Assembly (NCBI GenBank): GCA_036389275.1
Contig: DASVQE010000068.1
Span: 47,476-111,475 of the forward strand
DNA length: 64,000 nucleotides
Direction: 5' to 3'
Origin: QHVT01 sp036389275
GTDB taxonomy: Bacteria; Acidobacteriota; Thermoanaerobaculia; Gp7-AA8
The translations under genes were made by a program, and so were the position numbers. This document shows, one piece after another, positions 29,801 through 37,600 of the stretch. How positions within the stretch are numbered: position 1 is the first letter of the stretch; each line of letters starts with the position of its first letter. The notes under the pieces were generated by a model that saw nothing but the letters and a program-made list of their open reading frames with translations, was not told the DNA's origin and did not search any database.

Positions 29801-32800
29801 GTCACCTGCGCACGCTGCTCGAGCAGGCGCTCACCGGCGCGCCGCTGCGCGAGGTCGCGCTCGAGTCGCGCGGCAGCGAACCGCGCCCGATCGCCCAGGA
29901 GCACGGATCGGTGCTGGCGCTCTTCGAAGAGCAGGCCCGCCGCACGCCCGACGCCATCGCCGTCGACTGCGGCGGCGAGCTCCTCACCTACGGCGAGCTC
30001 GATGCCCGCGCCAGCGCGATGCGTCTCGACCTGCAGCCCGGCGAGCTCGTGGCCATCCGCATCCCCAACTCCATCGACTACGTCGTGGCTATGCTCGCGG
30101 TAATGAAGTCGGGCGGCGTCTTCGCGCCGCTCGCCGTCGACTGGCCGCAGCGCCGCATCGACGCGCTGCTCGAACAGCTCGATCCGCGCGCCGTCATCGA
30201 CGCGCACGGCATCACCCATCGCCAGACCCGCGGCACGCGTGCGCCCGACGGCGCGGCCTACGTGATGTTCACCTCCGGCTCGACCGGCGAGCCGAAGGCG
30301 ATCCTCGGCACGCACGCCGGGCTGCATCACTTCATCGACTGGGAGCGCAACGAAGTCGGCGCCGATGCGTCGCTGCGCACCTCGAACCTCGCGTTGACGA
30401 CTTTCGACGTCAGCCTGCGCGATCTCTTCCTGCCGCTGGTCTCCGGCGGCACGGTCTGCATTCCCGACGCCGCCACGCGCGCCGACATGCCGCGTCTCGC
30501 GCGCTGGCTGCGCGACGCGCGCGTCACGTTGATGCACGTGGTGCCGAGCATCTTCCGCATGCTCATCAAAGAAGTCGACGCGCTGCCCGACCTGCGCGTC
30601 ATCGCCTTCGCCGGCGAGCCGCTGTACGGCCGCGACGTGCTCCGCGCGCGCGATGTGCTCGGCAACGAGGTGGTCCTCCTCAATCTCTACGGACCGTCGG
30701 AGACGACGCTGGCCAAAGCCTGCTACCGCATCCCGACTGAGTTCGACGATGCCGCGCGCATGGTGCCGGTCGGCACTCCCATCGCCGGCACGCGCATCGT
30801 GCTGATGAAGGACGGCCGCGTGGCGCCGCGCGGCGCGATCGGCGAGCTGCACATCGAGCCGCCGTTCCGCTGCCTCGGCTACCTCGGCGATCGCGAGCGC
30901 ACCGCCGAGGCCTTCGCCGACAACGTCTACCGCACCGGCGACCTCGGACGCGAGCTGCCCGACGGCACCATCGAACTGATCGGCCGCCGCGACCGGCAGG
31001 TGAAGATCGCCGGCGTCCGCATCGAGCTGGCCGAGATCGACCGCGCCGTCGCCGCCTGCGCCGGCATCGAGGAGACGCTCGCCGTCGCCCACAAGCAGCC
31101 CGACGGCGAGCTGGCCGTGGCCTGCTACTTCACCGAGTCCGCGCCCGTGTCGATCGCGACGCTGCGCGAGCAGCTCGCCGAGTCGCTGCCGGCGTGGATG
31201 ATCCCGACCTGGTTCGTCCGCCTCGACGCGTTTCCGCTGAGCGCGAACGGCAAGATCGACCGCCGCGCGCTGCCGAAGCCGGAGGAGCTGCTGCCGTCGC
31301 GCATCCGCTACGAGGCGCCGGCGAACGAGACCGAGACGCGCATCGCCGCGATCTGGGCGGAAGCCCTCGGCCTCAAACGCGTCGGCGTGCTCTCGCCCTT
31401 CTTCGAGATCGGCGGCAACTCGCTGCGCGCGATCCGCATCATCGGCCGCATCAACCGCGAGCTCGGCGCGAGCCTGACCATCCGCGGCTTCTTCGAATGC
31501 CCGACCATCCGCGAGCTCGCCCGCCGTTTGCGTCCGGTGCAAAACGACCATCCGCTCTCGCACGCGCAGCGGCGGCTCTGGGTGCTCGACCAGCTCGGCC
31601 TGCAGCCGCTCGCCTACAGCCTGCCGGCCGCGTTCGTGCTCGACGGCGCGCTCGACGTCGAGGCGCTGCGCCGCGCCTTCACCGCGCTCGTGAACCGTCA
31701 CGAATCGCTGCGCACGACCATCGTCGAGATCGACGGCGAGCCGCGGCAGCGCGTGCACGACGCCGCCGACTTTCGTCTCGAAGTCATCGATCTCAGCGAC
31801 AGCAGCGACGCCGAGGCGGAGGCGCGGGAGCTCGCGCGCGAACAGGCCGCGCGGCCCTTCGACCTCGGCCGCGGACCGCTGCTGCGCGCCACGCTCGTGC
31901 GTCTCGACGGGCGGCGCCACGTGCTGCTGGCCAACCTGCATCACATCGTCAGTGACGCCTGGTCGATCACGGTGATTGCGCGCGAGCTCTCGCAGCTTTA
32001 TCGCGGCGAGACGCCGGCGCCGTTGCGCCTGCAGTACCGCGACTTCGCGGCGTGGCAGAACGCGCAGGTCGAGAGCGAGAGCGGTCTGGCCGCGCGCGAC
32101 TACTGGCACCGGCAGTTCGCCACGCTGCCGGAACCGCTGCGGCTGCCGCTCGATCAGCCGCGTCCGGCCGTGCCGTCGTTCCGCGGCGGACGGGTGCGGC
32201 GCGCGCTCGACGCGGAGCTCGCGCGCGCGCTGCGCAGCTTCGCCTCCGAGCAGCGCGGCAGCGCGTTCATGGCCGTGGTCGCGGCGGTGAAGGCGCTGCT
32301 GTATCGCTACACCGGGCAGCGCGATCTCGTGGTCGGCAGTCCCGTCTCGAACCGCTCCGAGGAGAACGACGACCAGATCGGCTTCTACGTCAACATGCTG
32401 CCGCTGCGCGACGAAGTGCGCGGCGACGAGTCGTTCGCACAACTCTTCGCGCGCGTCCGCGACACCGTCCTCGGCGCGGTCGAGCAGAGCATCTATCCCT
32501 TCGACCGCCTCGTGCAGGACCTCGCCCTCGGCCGGCGGAATCTGTTCGACGTCGTGGTCGTGCTGCAGCAGGACGCCGGGCGGCAGGCCCTCGAGCTCGA
32601 AGGCGTGCGCGTCTCCGAGCTCGACTCCGGCGCGCCGGCGGCGAAGTTCACGCTCTCCTTCGAATTCGTCGAACAGCGCGGCGGCGCGATGCTGCTCAAC
32701 CTCGAATACGACGCGGAGCTGTTCCGCGCCGCGACCGTCGAGCGGCTGGCGGCACATCTCGTCACGCTGCTGCGCGACGCGCTCGCCCATCCGGAGCGTC

Positions 32801-34623
32801 CGCTCGATTCGCTGCAACTCCTCACTTCCGGAGAAACGGAGATCCTGCTTTCCGCACAGATCGAACCGTCGCGCGGCGAGACCATCGTCAGCCTCTTCGA
32901 GCAGATCGCCGCCGAGCACGCCGATCGCGAGGCCGTGGTCTGCGAGACGCGCTCGCTCACCTACGCGCAACTGAACGCGCGCGCCAACGGCATCGCCCAG
33001 GCGCTGGGCTGCGCGCGCGGCGAGCTGGTGGCGGTGCTGCTCGACCGTTCCGAGCTGCTCGTGGCCGCGTTCCTCGGCATCCTCAAACGCGGCGCCGCGT
33101 ACGTGCCGATCGACCCGTCGTATCCGCGCGAGCGCGTGGCCCACATGCTGCGCGACAGCGGCGCGCGCGTCGTCCTCACGCAACGCGAGCACGAGCATCT
33201 GCTCGACGCCGCCATCGAGCGCATCGACGTCACCACCATCGGCGGCGACGCGAACAATCCGCCGCGCGTCGCCGCGGCGAATGACCTCGCCTACGTCATC
33301 TACACGTCCGGATCTACAGGTTTACCAAAAGGCGTGCTGCTCGAGCACGACGGCGCGGTGGCGCTGGCCGCGGCGCATCGCGAGTTCCTGCGCATCGAGC
33401 CGCGCCACCGCATCCTGCAGTTCGCGCCCTCGTCCTTCGACGCCTCGGTGTGGGAGATGGTGATGGCGCTGCTGCACGGCGCGGCGCTGGTCATCGCCAC
33501 ACCGGAGCGCATCCGCGACGCGCGCGCGTTCGCCCGCTACCTCGCCGAGCAGCGCGTGAGCGTGGCCACGCTGCCGCCGTCGTACCTCGCGCAACTAAGC
33601 GCAGAGGATGTGGCGCCGCTGGAACTGCTCGTCACGGCCGGCGAGCCGCCGAACGTCGAGCAGGCGCTCGCGCTCGCGCGGCAGTTGCGCTACGTCAACG
33701 CGTACGGCCCGACCGAGACCACCGTCTGCGCGACGTGGCACGAGGTCGATCCGGCGCGCCGCTACGACGGCGTGATCCCGATCGGCAACGCCATTCCGAA
33801 TGCCGAGGTCTACGTGCTCGACGAGGCGCGGAACCTCGTCCCGTGCGGAGTGACCGGCGAGATCTACATCGGCGGACGCGGGCTGGCGCGCGGCTATCAC
33901 GACCAGCCGGAGCTCACCGCGCGCCACTTCGTCGCCCATCCGTTCCGCGAAGGCGCGCGGCTCTACCGCAGCGGCGATCTCGCCTATCGGTTGCCGGACG
34001 GCGAGCTCGTTTACACGGGACGCAACGACGCGCAGGTGAAGATCCGCGGCCATCGCGTCGAGCTCGGCGAGATCGAGCAGGCGCTGCTCGCCGCGCCGGA
34101 GGTGCACAACGCCGTCGTGGCCGCGCGCGGCGGCGAGCTGGTCGCGTACGTCGTCACGCATGGCGACCTGTCGGTGGCGGCGCTGCGCGAGCATCTGGCG
34201 CGGCGGCTGCCGGAGTCGATGCTGCCGTCGCGCTGGCTGCGCCTTGATGCGCTGCCGCTGATGCCGAACGGCAAAGTCGACCGCGCCGCGTTGCCGGACG
34301 TCGCCGAGGCGCCGCGCGCCAGCGCCGAGCCGCGCACGGAGCTCGAGCGCCTCATCGCCGCGGCGTGGCAGGAAGTGCTGCGCAACGGCAGCGGCATCTT
34401 CGACCGCTTCTACGAATCGGGCGGCGACTCGATCAAGGCCATTCAGATCGTCAGCCGCCTCCGCCGCGCCGGACTCTCCGTCGAGATGCGCGACTTCCTC
34501 GAGCACCCGACCATCGCCGGCCTCGCGGCGCGCATCGAAGTGAAAGGTGTCGCACCGGCCGCCGCGCCGCGCGCGGGCGTCGCCCTCACCTCCAACGAAC
34601 TGGAGCTGCTCGCTCATGAATGA
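20809..34623 (+). CDS. Hybrid PKS-NRPS: KS-ACP-AMT-C-A-PCP-E-C-A-PCP-C-A-PCP
   Basis: A 4604-residue megasynthase starting by a one-base overlap (TGATG). Order with approximate residues: docking helix 1-33; KS 34-452; AT-less linker ending YPFQHTRYW (548-556); ACP 603-680 (Ser637); class III aminotransferase 799-1230 (PLP Lys1056 in YGKIVGGGLPIG); C1 1235-1640 (His1351-His1352); A1 1660-2132; PCP1 (Ser2181); E 2231-2606 (His2346-His2347); C2 2607-3010 (His2734-His2735); A2 3033-3489; PCP2 (Ser3538); C3 3581-3998 (HHIVSDA); A3 4024-4496; PCP3 (Ser4541); short C-terminal donor helix. The aminotransferase should turn the 3-ketoacyl chain into a 3-amino acyl chain. Hand-read codes: A1 DFWNIGMVHK (Thr), A2 DVRHAALLAK (unassigned), A3 DAWTVAAVCK (Phe). 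The first epimerase implies D-Thr. Confidence 0.95.
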   Translation: MTATEQQLRETLAKASAKIRELLAANEAAQQQEPIAIVGLACRFPGGESAEAFWELLARGGDAVTPVPRERWDAERWLDPDPDAPGRLYTREGAFLGDVAGFDAGFFGITPREAEALDPQQRILLETSWHALEDAALDTRVLRGTQTGVFVGLANYDYIQAHIHSGDAARITPYSGSGVMFSTAAGRLSYVYDFRGPCLTIDTACSSSLVALHLAMESLQRRECDAALAAGVSLQLSVDSAIALCKVKALAADGRSRPFDDAASGYGRGEGCGVVVLKRLADARRDGDRIYAVLRGSAVNHDGRSNGLTAPNGPAQQAVIRAAMLRAGVAPHEVEYVETHGTGTKLGDPIEFHALAQVFGKSPLRIGSVKSNIGHAEAAAGIASVIKVVLAMQHEQLPPSIHFETPNRHIDWDEAPIRVVDALQPWRADAVAGVSSFGLSGTNAHVIVGGMPRGASTAADGPHLLTLSASTPEALEARIEAMHTFLGTTTEGVPDLCHTAARRTRLAHAISVRGATREELRAALAARAFVNADSQTIAGARVVALPPYPFQHTRYWMELTPGRVLGSSAPRLLGKNESPCEPEDPRSRGAEDPRKAGPVDRQNSVADQIAAILADVTGMQPEAIDRKQNLMEMGLDSLMLLKVGQTVERAFGVTLQISQFFQELSNIEDLAAYLAQHAPSAPAAQVAVTAPQVATPVVATPMPAMPQASGDVRSILEQQWQLLAQMSTLAQQQAALIGTSAAPAATAATAAPPPVKLPTTHVAKTNFRNLNLAGGAPLTEQQKQFVDDVVRRHVERTRTSKELTQKHRDVLADWKHTLSFWSQFKEAKYPIVSARSEGPRFWDVDGNEYIDLAIGMGVNFFGHRAPFLHEALQRQMDEGLELGTQSDLTGEVARLIHELTGVERVTFSNTGSESVMVAIRLARAATRRDKIVLFRESYHGIFDGVLAAEEDGAIVPVGLGTPRGMIEDVYVLEYGARETLDFIREHADELAAVLVEPVQSRNPDLQPQGFLKQLRALTRERGVALIFDEMITGFRIHPGGAQAWFGIDADIAVYGKIVGGGLPIGVIAGKAKFLDYIDGGFWEYGDRSGPRSDMIYFGGTFGRNPATMATAHAALTHMKREGAALQEAVCARTTEFCDALNYWLERERVPLRAKYFASQWRLVAVDDHAQPLELELLWLLLMQRRIYTWERRICFFSTEHDDLVVQRVLAAIRESILEIRAHGFPFEGEGPRQFAAPSSTQRRQYALAQRPGGQLPYHLPQAMRIDGPLDVDRLEASFREVIARHESLRTSFCLIEGELVMKRWDEPRFSIERLTSREEFYRPFDLAAAPLLRVGVLQLAPERHLLLADAHHIVADGLSFNVIAAELMALYEGASLPPVTYDFRECVAIHDAAGDARDEAFWREQLAGELPLLELPADRPRRSEPDFQGDHVLTTIAPEITRRLKELGRATNSSLYMILLAAFDVLLHRLTLQNDILVGGGVSGRRDPRLANAVGMFVNTVVYRARPQWHTPFRALLDAVRADCLAVYDHQDYPFEKMARLNTSRPHDRNALFDAMLSYENASERAFRIRELTFTTEEVRLPAAMFDLGLDVIEEHDALHLDFAYATSLFDRATVERWSGYFARILTAILDDPERPIGRFDLLGDDERALIAAFNETSASYPDTTIINLFEEQAARTPEHLATNTLTYAQLNASAEELAGELRARGLGAGDFAGILLPRTERYLSAILAILKCGAAYVPLDVDYPEERTRFMVEDSGCKLLITSDGIVSRTVSAAPQPGAAYVIYTSGSTGQPKGCLVTNRNVVRLLKNDRHDFDFGDRDVWTIAHSFCFDFSVWEMYGALLNGGRCLVVPTEIVRDAPAFRSLIAHERVTVLNQTPGAFYSLIEAECAASSHMLDRHLRYVIFGGDRLEPAYLRRWYELYPDVALINMYGITETTVHVTYYRITAGDILGNAGRSIVGRPIPETTVHVLDEALQPQPLGVAGELYVGGSGVSRGYLNRPDLTAQRFLDTPHGRLYRSGDLGRLLPNGTLEHLGRNDHQVQIRGYRVELGEVTQRLLEHPSIEKAFVTDREGVNGTRQLVAYLVACDTLDADALRAHLAATLPSYMIPSHFVQLAALPLTSNGKVDRKALPAPEAERVSTGSAYVAPRNEAEAALAAVWSEVLLQADVGIRDDYFALGGDSITALQIASRLHHAGWTLELRHLFEQRTIERLAPLLRARDAAFASRANVARAPLTPIQRWFFAEHPHGREHFNQSVLLRAAERVDIATLRRAIEMLHAQHEMLSARFTSDAQELGAPAPAVEVVETDDIAAHADALQASFDLARGPLFQCVLYRSGDSDHVFLLLHHLIVDGVSWRVLLEDFAAAYAGQPLPPRADSYLRWAQIVADYARTISGESDYWRAVEAVPALSIPPDYDAPRNVYGDAVTVERSIEQLPSGAPLQELLLTALARAARRCYGVERSRILLEGHGREELAPGSDFSRTVGWFTTLYPFVLDDHVAESLRNIPSKGIGYSALRYLAGTAFAELPEVVFNYLGTFHDDRNGAWAFDDAATGRAHGDDVERGHLIEIETAVIGGRLRIALAYNRSIHAAATIECFLDAYVQELEAPRTFPLTPLQEGILFHSLDGSSSYFEQLSYRISGPLDVPRFFEAWQELARRHEVLRAGIDTSGARPMHVMRGDARIETTYLDVRGDTDAVRRFADEDRARGFDLRGPLMRVAVLRTGESDYEVLWSHHHVILDGWSVGVLHQELVAIYDGGAAQLAPPAPYRAFVEWLESRDQSASRRYWSGVLRDVPPPASVPGVIAAARYDLHEEIVRIDRDTTRALHDFAARAGATMNSVIQSAWAALLALYNDRDDVLFGAVVSGRPPELRGVERMAGLFLQTIPVRVRVERDDTLATLAARLQGDALAAAPHHHFALAEMQQLSGRAKPLFDHVVVFENYPLDGAAAPRGLRLGAFAAREQMHYDYSLVVHPNEELELKLTHNANALPAESAATIVRHLRTLLEQALTGAPLREVALESRGSEPRPIAQEHGSVLALFEEQARRTPDAIAVDCGGELLTYGELDARASAMRLDLQPGELVAIRIPNSIDYVVAMLAVMKSGGVFAPLAVDWPQRRIDALLEQLDPRAVIDAHGITHRQTRGTRAPDGAAYVMFTSGSTGEPKAILGTHAGLHHFIDWERNEVGADASLRTSNLALTTFDVSLRDLFLPLVSGGTVCIPDAATRADMPRLARWLRDARVTLMHVVPSIFRMLIKEVDALPDLRVIAFAGEPLYGRDVLRARDVLGNEVVLLNLYGPSETTLAKACYRIPTEFDDAARMVPVGTPIAGTRIVLMKDGRVAPRGAIGELHIEPPFRCLGYLGDRERTAEAFADNVYRTGDLGRELPDGTIELIGRRDRQVKIAGVRIELAEIDRAVAACAGIEETLAVAHKQPDGELAVACYFTESAPVSIATLREQLAESLPAWMIPTWFVRLDAFPLSANGKIDRRALPKPEELLPSRIRYEAPANETETRIAAIWAEALGLKRVGVLSPFFEIGGNSLRAIRIIGRINRELGASLTIRGFFECPTIRELARRLRPVQNDHPLSHAQRRLWVLDQLGLQPLAYSLPAAFVLDGALDVEALRRAFTALVNRHESLRTTIVEIDGEPRQRVHDAADFRLEVIDLSDSSDAEAEARELAREQAARPFDLGRGPLLRATLVRLDGRRHVLLANLHHIVSDAWSITVIARELSQLYRGETPAPLRLQYRDFAAWQNAQVESESGLAARDYWHRQFATLPEPLRLPLDQPRPAVPSFRGGRVRRALDAELARALRSFASEQRGSAFMAVVAAVKALLYRYTGQRDLVVGSPVSNRSEENDDQIGFYVNMLPLRDEVRGDESFAQLFARVRDTVLGAVEQSIYPFDRLVQDLALGRRNLFDVVVVLQQDAGRQALELEGVRVSELDSGAPAAKFTLSFEFVEQRGGAMLLNLEYDAELFRAATVERLAAHLVTLLRDALAHPERPLDSLQLLTSGETEILLSAQIEPSRGETIVSLFEQIAAEHADREAVVCETRSLTYAQLNARANGIAQALGCARGELVAVLLDRSELLVAAFLGILKRGAAYVPIDPSYPRERVAHMLRDSGARVVLTQREHEHLLDAAIERIDVTTIGGDANNPPRVAAANDLAYVIYTSGSTGLPKGVLLEHDGAVALAAAHREFLRIEPRHRILQFAPSSFDASVWEMVMALLHGAALVIATPERIRDARAFARYLAEQRVSVATLPPSYLAQLSAEDVAPLELLVTAGEPPNVEQALALARQLRYVNAYGPTETTVCATWHEVDPARRYDGVIPIGNAIPNAEVYVLDEARNLVPCGVTGEIYIGGRGLARGYHDQPELTARHFVAHPFREGARLYRSGDLAYRLPDGELVYTGRNDAQVKIRGHRVELGEIEQALLAAPEVHNAVVAARGGELVAYVVTHGDLSVAALREHLARRLPESMLPSRWLRLDALPLMPNGKVDRAALPDVAEAPRASAEPRTELERLIAAAWQEVLRNGSGIFDRFYESGGDSIKAIQIVSRLRRAGLSVEMRDFLEHPTIAGLAARIEVKGVAPAAAPRAGVALTSNELELLAHE
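22496..22586. repeat. Inverted arrays of an 8-base repeat inside the KS-ACP linker
   Basis: Two 35-base arms (22496-22530 and 22552-22586) are inverted copies matching at 33 of 35 positions, 21 bases apart. Each arm is built of four tandem 8-base units of the type NTCCTCGG. They encode the low-complexity linker between the KS remnant and the ACP of the hybrid synthase (Gly/Ser/Pro/Arg/Glu-rich). The unit length is not a multiple of three, so the peptide is not itself a clean repeat. Confidence 0.9.
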
Positions 34624-37600
34624 TCTGCGCGCGATCTACCCGCTGCTGCCGATGCAGAAGGGCATGCTCTTCCACGAGCTCGAGTCGCCGGAGGCGCGCT
34701 CGTACTACCGGCAGGCGGCCTTCCGCATCGAAGGCGACTTCGACGCGGCGCTCTGCGCGCGCGCCTGGGACCTCGTGGCCGAGCGGCACGAGACGCTGCG
34801 CTCGTCGTTCGACTACGAGCGCACCTCGCAACTCATCCAGATCGTGCACGCGCGGCGGCCGGTCGAGTGCGCGATCTTCGAGTCAGACGCGGAGCTCGAG
34901 GCGTGGCGCGCGCGCGACCGCGAGCGCGGCTTCGACCTCCGCCGCGACGCGCTCACCCGCGTGGCCTTCTTCCGCCACGCGCCGCGGCAGTGGACGATGG
35001 TCTGGAGCCATCCGCACATCCTGCTCGACGGCTGGTCGGGCAGCGTGATCCTCGGCGAGCTCGCGCAGATCTACGCCGCGCTGCGCCGCTCCGCCGCGCC
35101 GGCCCTCGAGCCGCCGCCCTCATACGGCGCGTACGTCGACTGGATCGAGTCGCGCGATCCGCGCGCCGCGCACGAGCACTGGCGCGCCGCGCTCGATGGC
35201 TACGACACCGTGGCCAGCATCTTCGGCACGCACGTGCGCGCGATCGGGAGCGAGCGGCGCGAGCACGCCTTCACCATCGCGCACGACGACACCGCCGCGC
35301 TGCACGCGCTCGCCGCGCGCAACGGCGTCACCGCCGGCACCGTCCTGCAGACGCTCTGGGGCATTCTCCTGGCGCGGCACAACGATCGCGACGACATCGT
35401 CTTCGGCAGCGTCGTCTCCGGACGCGCGCCCGAGGTGCCGGACGTCGAACGGCTGGTCGGCCTCTTCATCAACACCGTGCCGCTGCGCGTGCGCATCGGC
35501 GAGGACGACACCTTCGCCTCGCTGGCGCGGCAGCTCCAGCAGGCCGCCGACGCCGCGCGCGGGCACGACCATCTGTCGCTCACGGACATCGACGCGGCCG
35601 CGCTGATCGATCACGTGGTGGTCTTCGAGAACTATCCCGCCGCCGACGCGTGCGACACCGGATTCGCGGTCGTTGCGGCCGAGGCGCGCGAAGACGCGCA
35701 CTACCCCTTCGGAGTGCTCATCGAGCCGGGGCCGTCGCTGCGCGTCGCATTCCAGTACGACCCGGAGGTCTACACGGCCGCGCAGATGCAGCGCCTCGAA
35801 GGCCACCTCCGCATTCTTCTGCAACAGGTCCTCGCGAACGACGCGACGCCGGTCGCCGCGCTCGACGTCCTCCCGCCCGCCGAGAGTGCCCGGCTCGCGT
35901 CGTTTGCGATGGGAGCGGAGATCCCGTTTCCCGACACCACCATCCACGCACTGTTCGAGGCGCAGGCGGCGCGCACGCCGGAGCGCGAGGCGGTCGTATG
36001 CGACGGCGTGCGCCTCACCTATCGCGAGCTCGACGAGCGCGCCAACGCCGTCGCCGCCGCGCTGCGCGCGCGCGGCGTCGAGCCGGGGCAGCGCGTGGCC
36101 GTGCGCACAAAGCGCAGCGCCTTCCGCATCGCCGCGCTCCTCGGCGTGCTGAAAGCGGGCGCGGTCTACGTTCCGATCAGCTCCACACTTCCGGAAGGAC
36201 GGGTCTCCTTCCAGACGGAAGACAGCAACTGCGTCCTGACGGTCGACGAGCACTTTGAAGGCGGTTCCTCGGGTCCTCGGTTCCTCGGTTCCTCGGTTGA
36301 TCTTGCGTACGTCATTTACACCTCGGGATCGACCGGCCGTCCCAAAGGCGTCGAGGTTGCCCATCGCGGCTTCGTCAACATGATCCTCGATCAGATCCGC
36401 ACCTTCGGGATCGTCGCGGACGACCGCGTCCTGCAGTTCGCGTCCTGCTCGTTCGACGCGTCGCTCTCCGAGATCTTCATGGCCCTGCTGTGCGGCGCGG
36501 CGGTAGTGATCGCGCCGGACGAGGTCATTCGCGACGGCGCGCGGTTCACCGGATTCGCCGCGCGCGAGCGGCTGACCGTGGCCACGCTGCCGCCTTCGTA
36601 CTTGCGCGCGCTCGATCGCGCCGAGCTGCCGCTGCGCGTGCTGATCACGGCCGGCGAGCCGCCGGACGAACAGGACGCGCGGCACTACGCGAAGCGCCTC
36701 CGTTACTTCAACGCGTATGGACCGACGGAAGATTCGGTCTGCGCGACGATGCATGAAGTCGCGGCCGAGGAGAGCTCACCCGGCATTCCGATCGGACGCC
36801 CGATCGCCAATACCCGTCTCCGCATTGCCGATCGCATCCTGCGTGACGTACCGATCGGAGTGCCGGGTGAGATCTTGCTGGCCGGACCCGGCCTCGCGCG
36901 CGGCTACGCGAACGCGCCCGCGCTCACCGCGCGCAAGTTCGTCGAGCACGGCGGCGTGCGCTGGTACCGCACCGGCGACCGCGGCCTCTGGACCGACGAC
37001 GGCGAGGTGCTCTACCTCGGCCGCAACGACACGCTCGTCAAACTGCGCGGCTACCGCATCGACCTCGGCGAGATCGAGAGCGCGCTGCGCGGCATCGCCG
37101 GCGTGCGTCACGCCATCGCCGGCGTCGAAGACGGCCAGCTCGTAGCCTGGATCGCCGGGGAGACCGGCGAGCTGCGCGCGCAACTCGCGCGCGTCCTGCC
37201 GCCGCACATGGTCCCGTCGGCGTTCGTGGCCATCGACGCCGTGCCGCTCACCACTGCCGGCAAGATCGACCGCGCCGCGCTGCCGTCGCCGCGCACCGCC
37301 AGCGGCGGCGTCGCGCCGCGCAACGCCGCGGAAGAGAGCGTGCTGCAGGCGTGGCGCGAAGTCCTCGGCCGCGACGCCATCGGAGTGCTCGACCGTTTCT
37401 CCGACTGCGGCGGCGACTCGCTCAAGGCCATCCTCCTGACCGGACGCCTACGCCGCGCCGGCTTCGCCATCGACGTCGGCGAGCTGCTGCGGCTCGAGAC
37501 CGTGGCCGCCATCGCCGCCGCATCGCAGCAGCGCCGCCCGCACGTGCGGAGATCGTCGCGCCGCGACGCGCCGTCGACGCCGGTGCAGCGCTGGTATCTC

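Noticed and set aside
22408..33198. A 10.8 kb open frame on the minus strand opposite the hybrid synthase
   Set aside because: It is rich in Arg, Glu, Val and Ala with no domain motifs, and mirrors codon bias of the real gene; a typical antisense shadow in very GC-rich DNA. The same holds for long minus-strand frames at 14537-18163, 18284-20782, 12675-14708 and 38626-41757.
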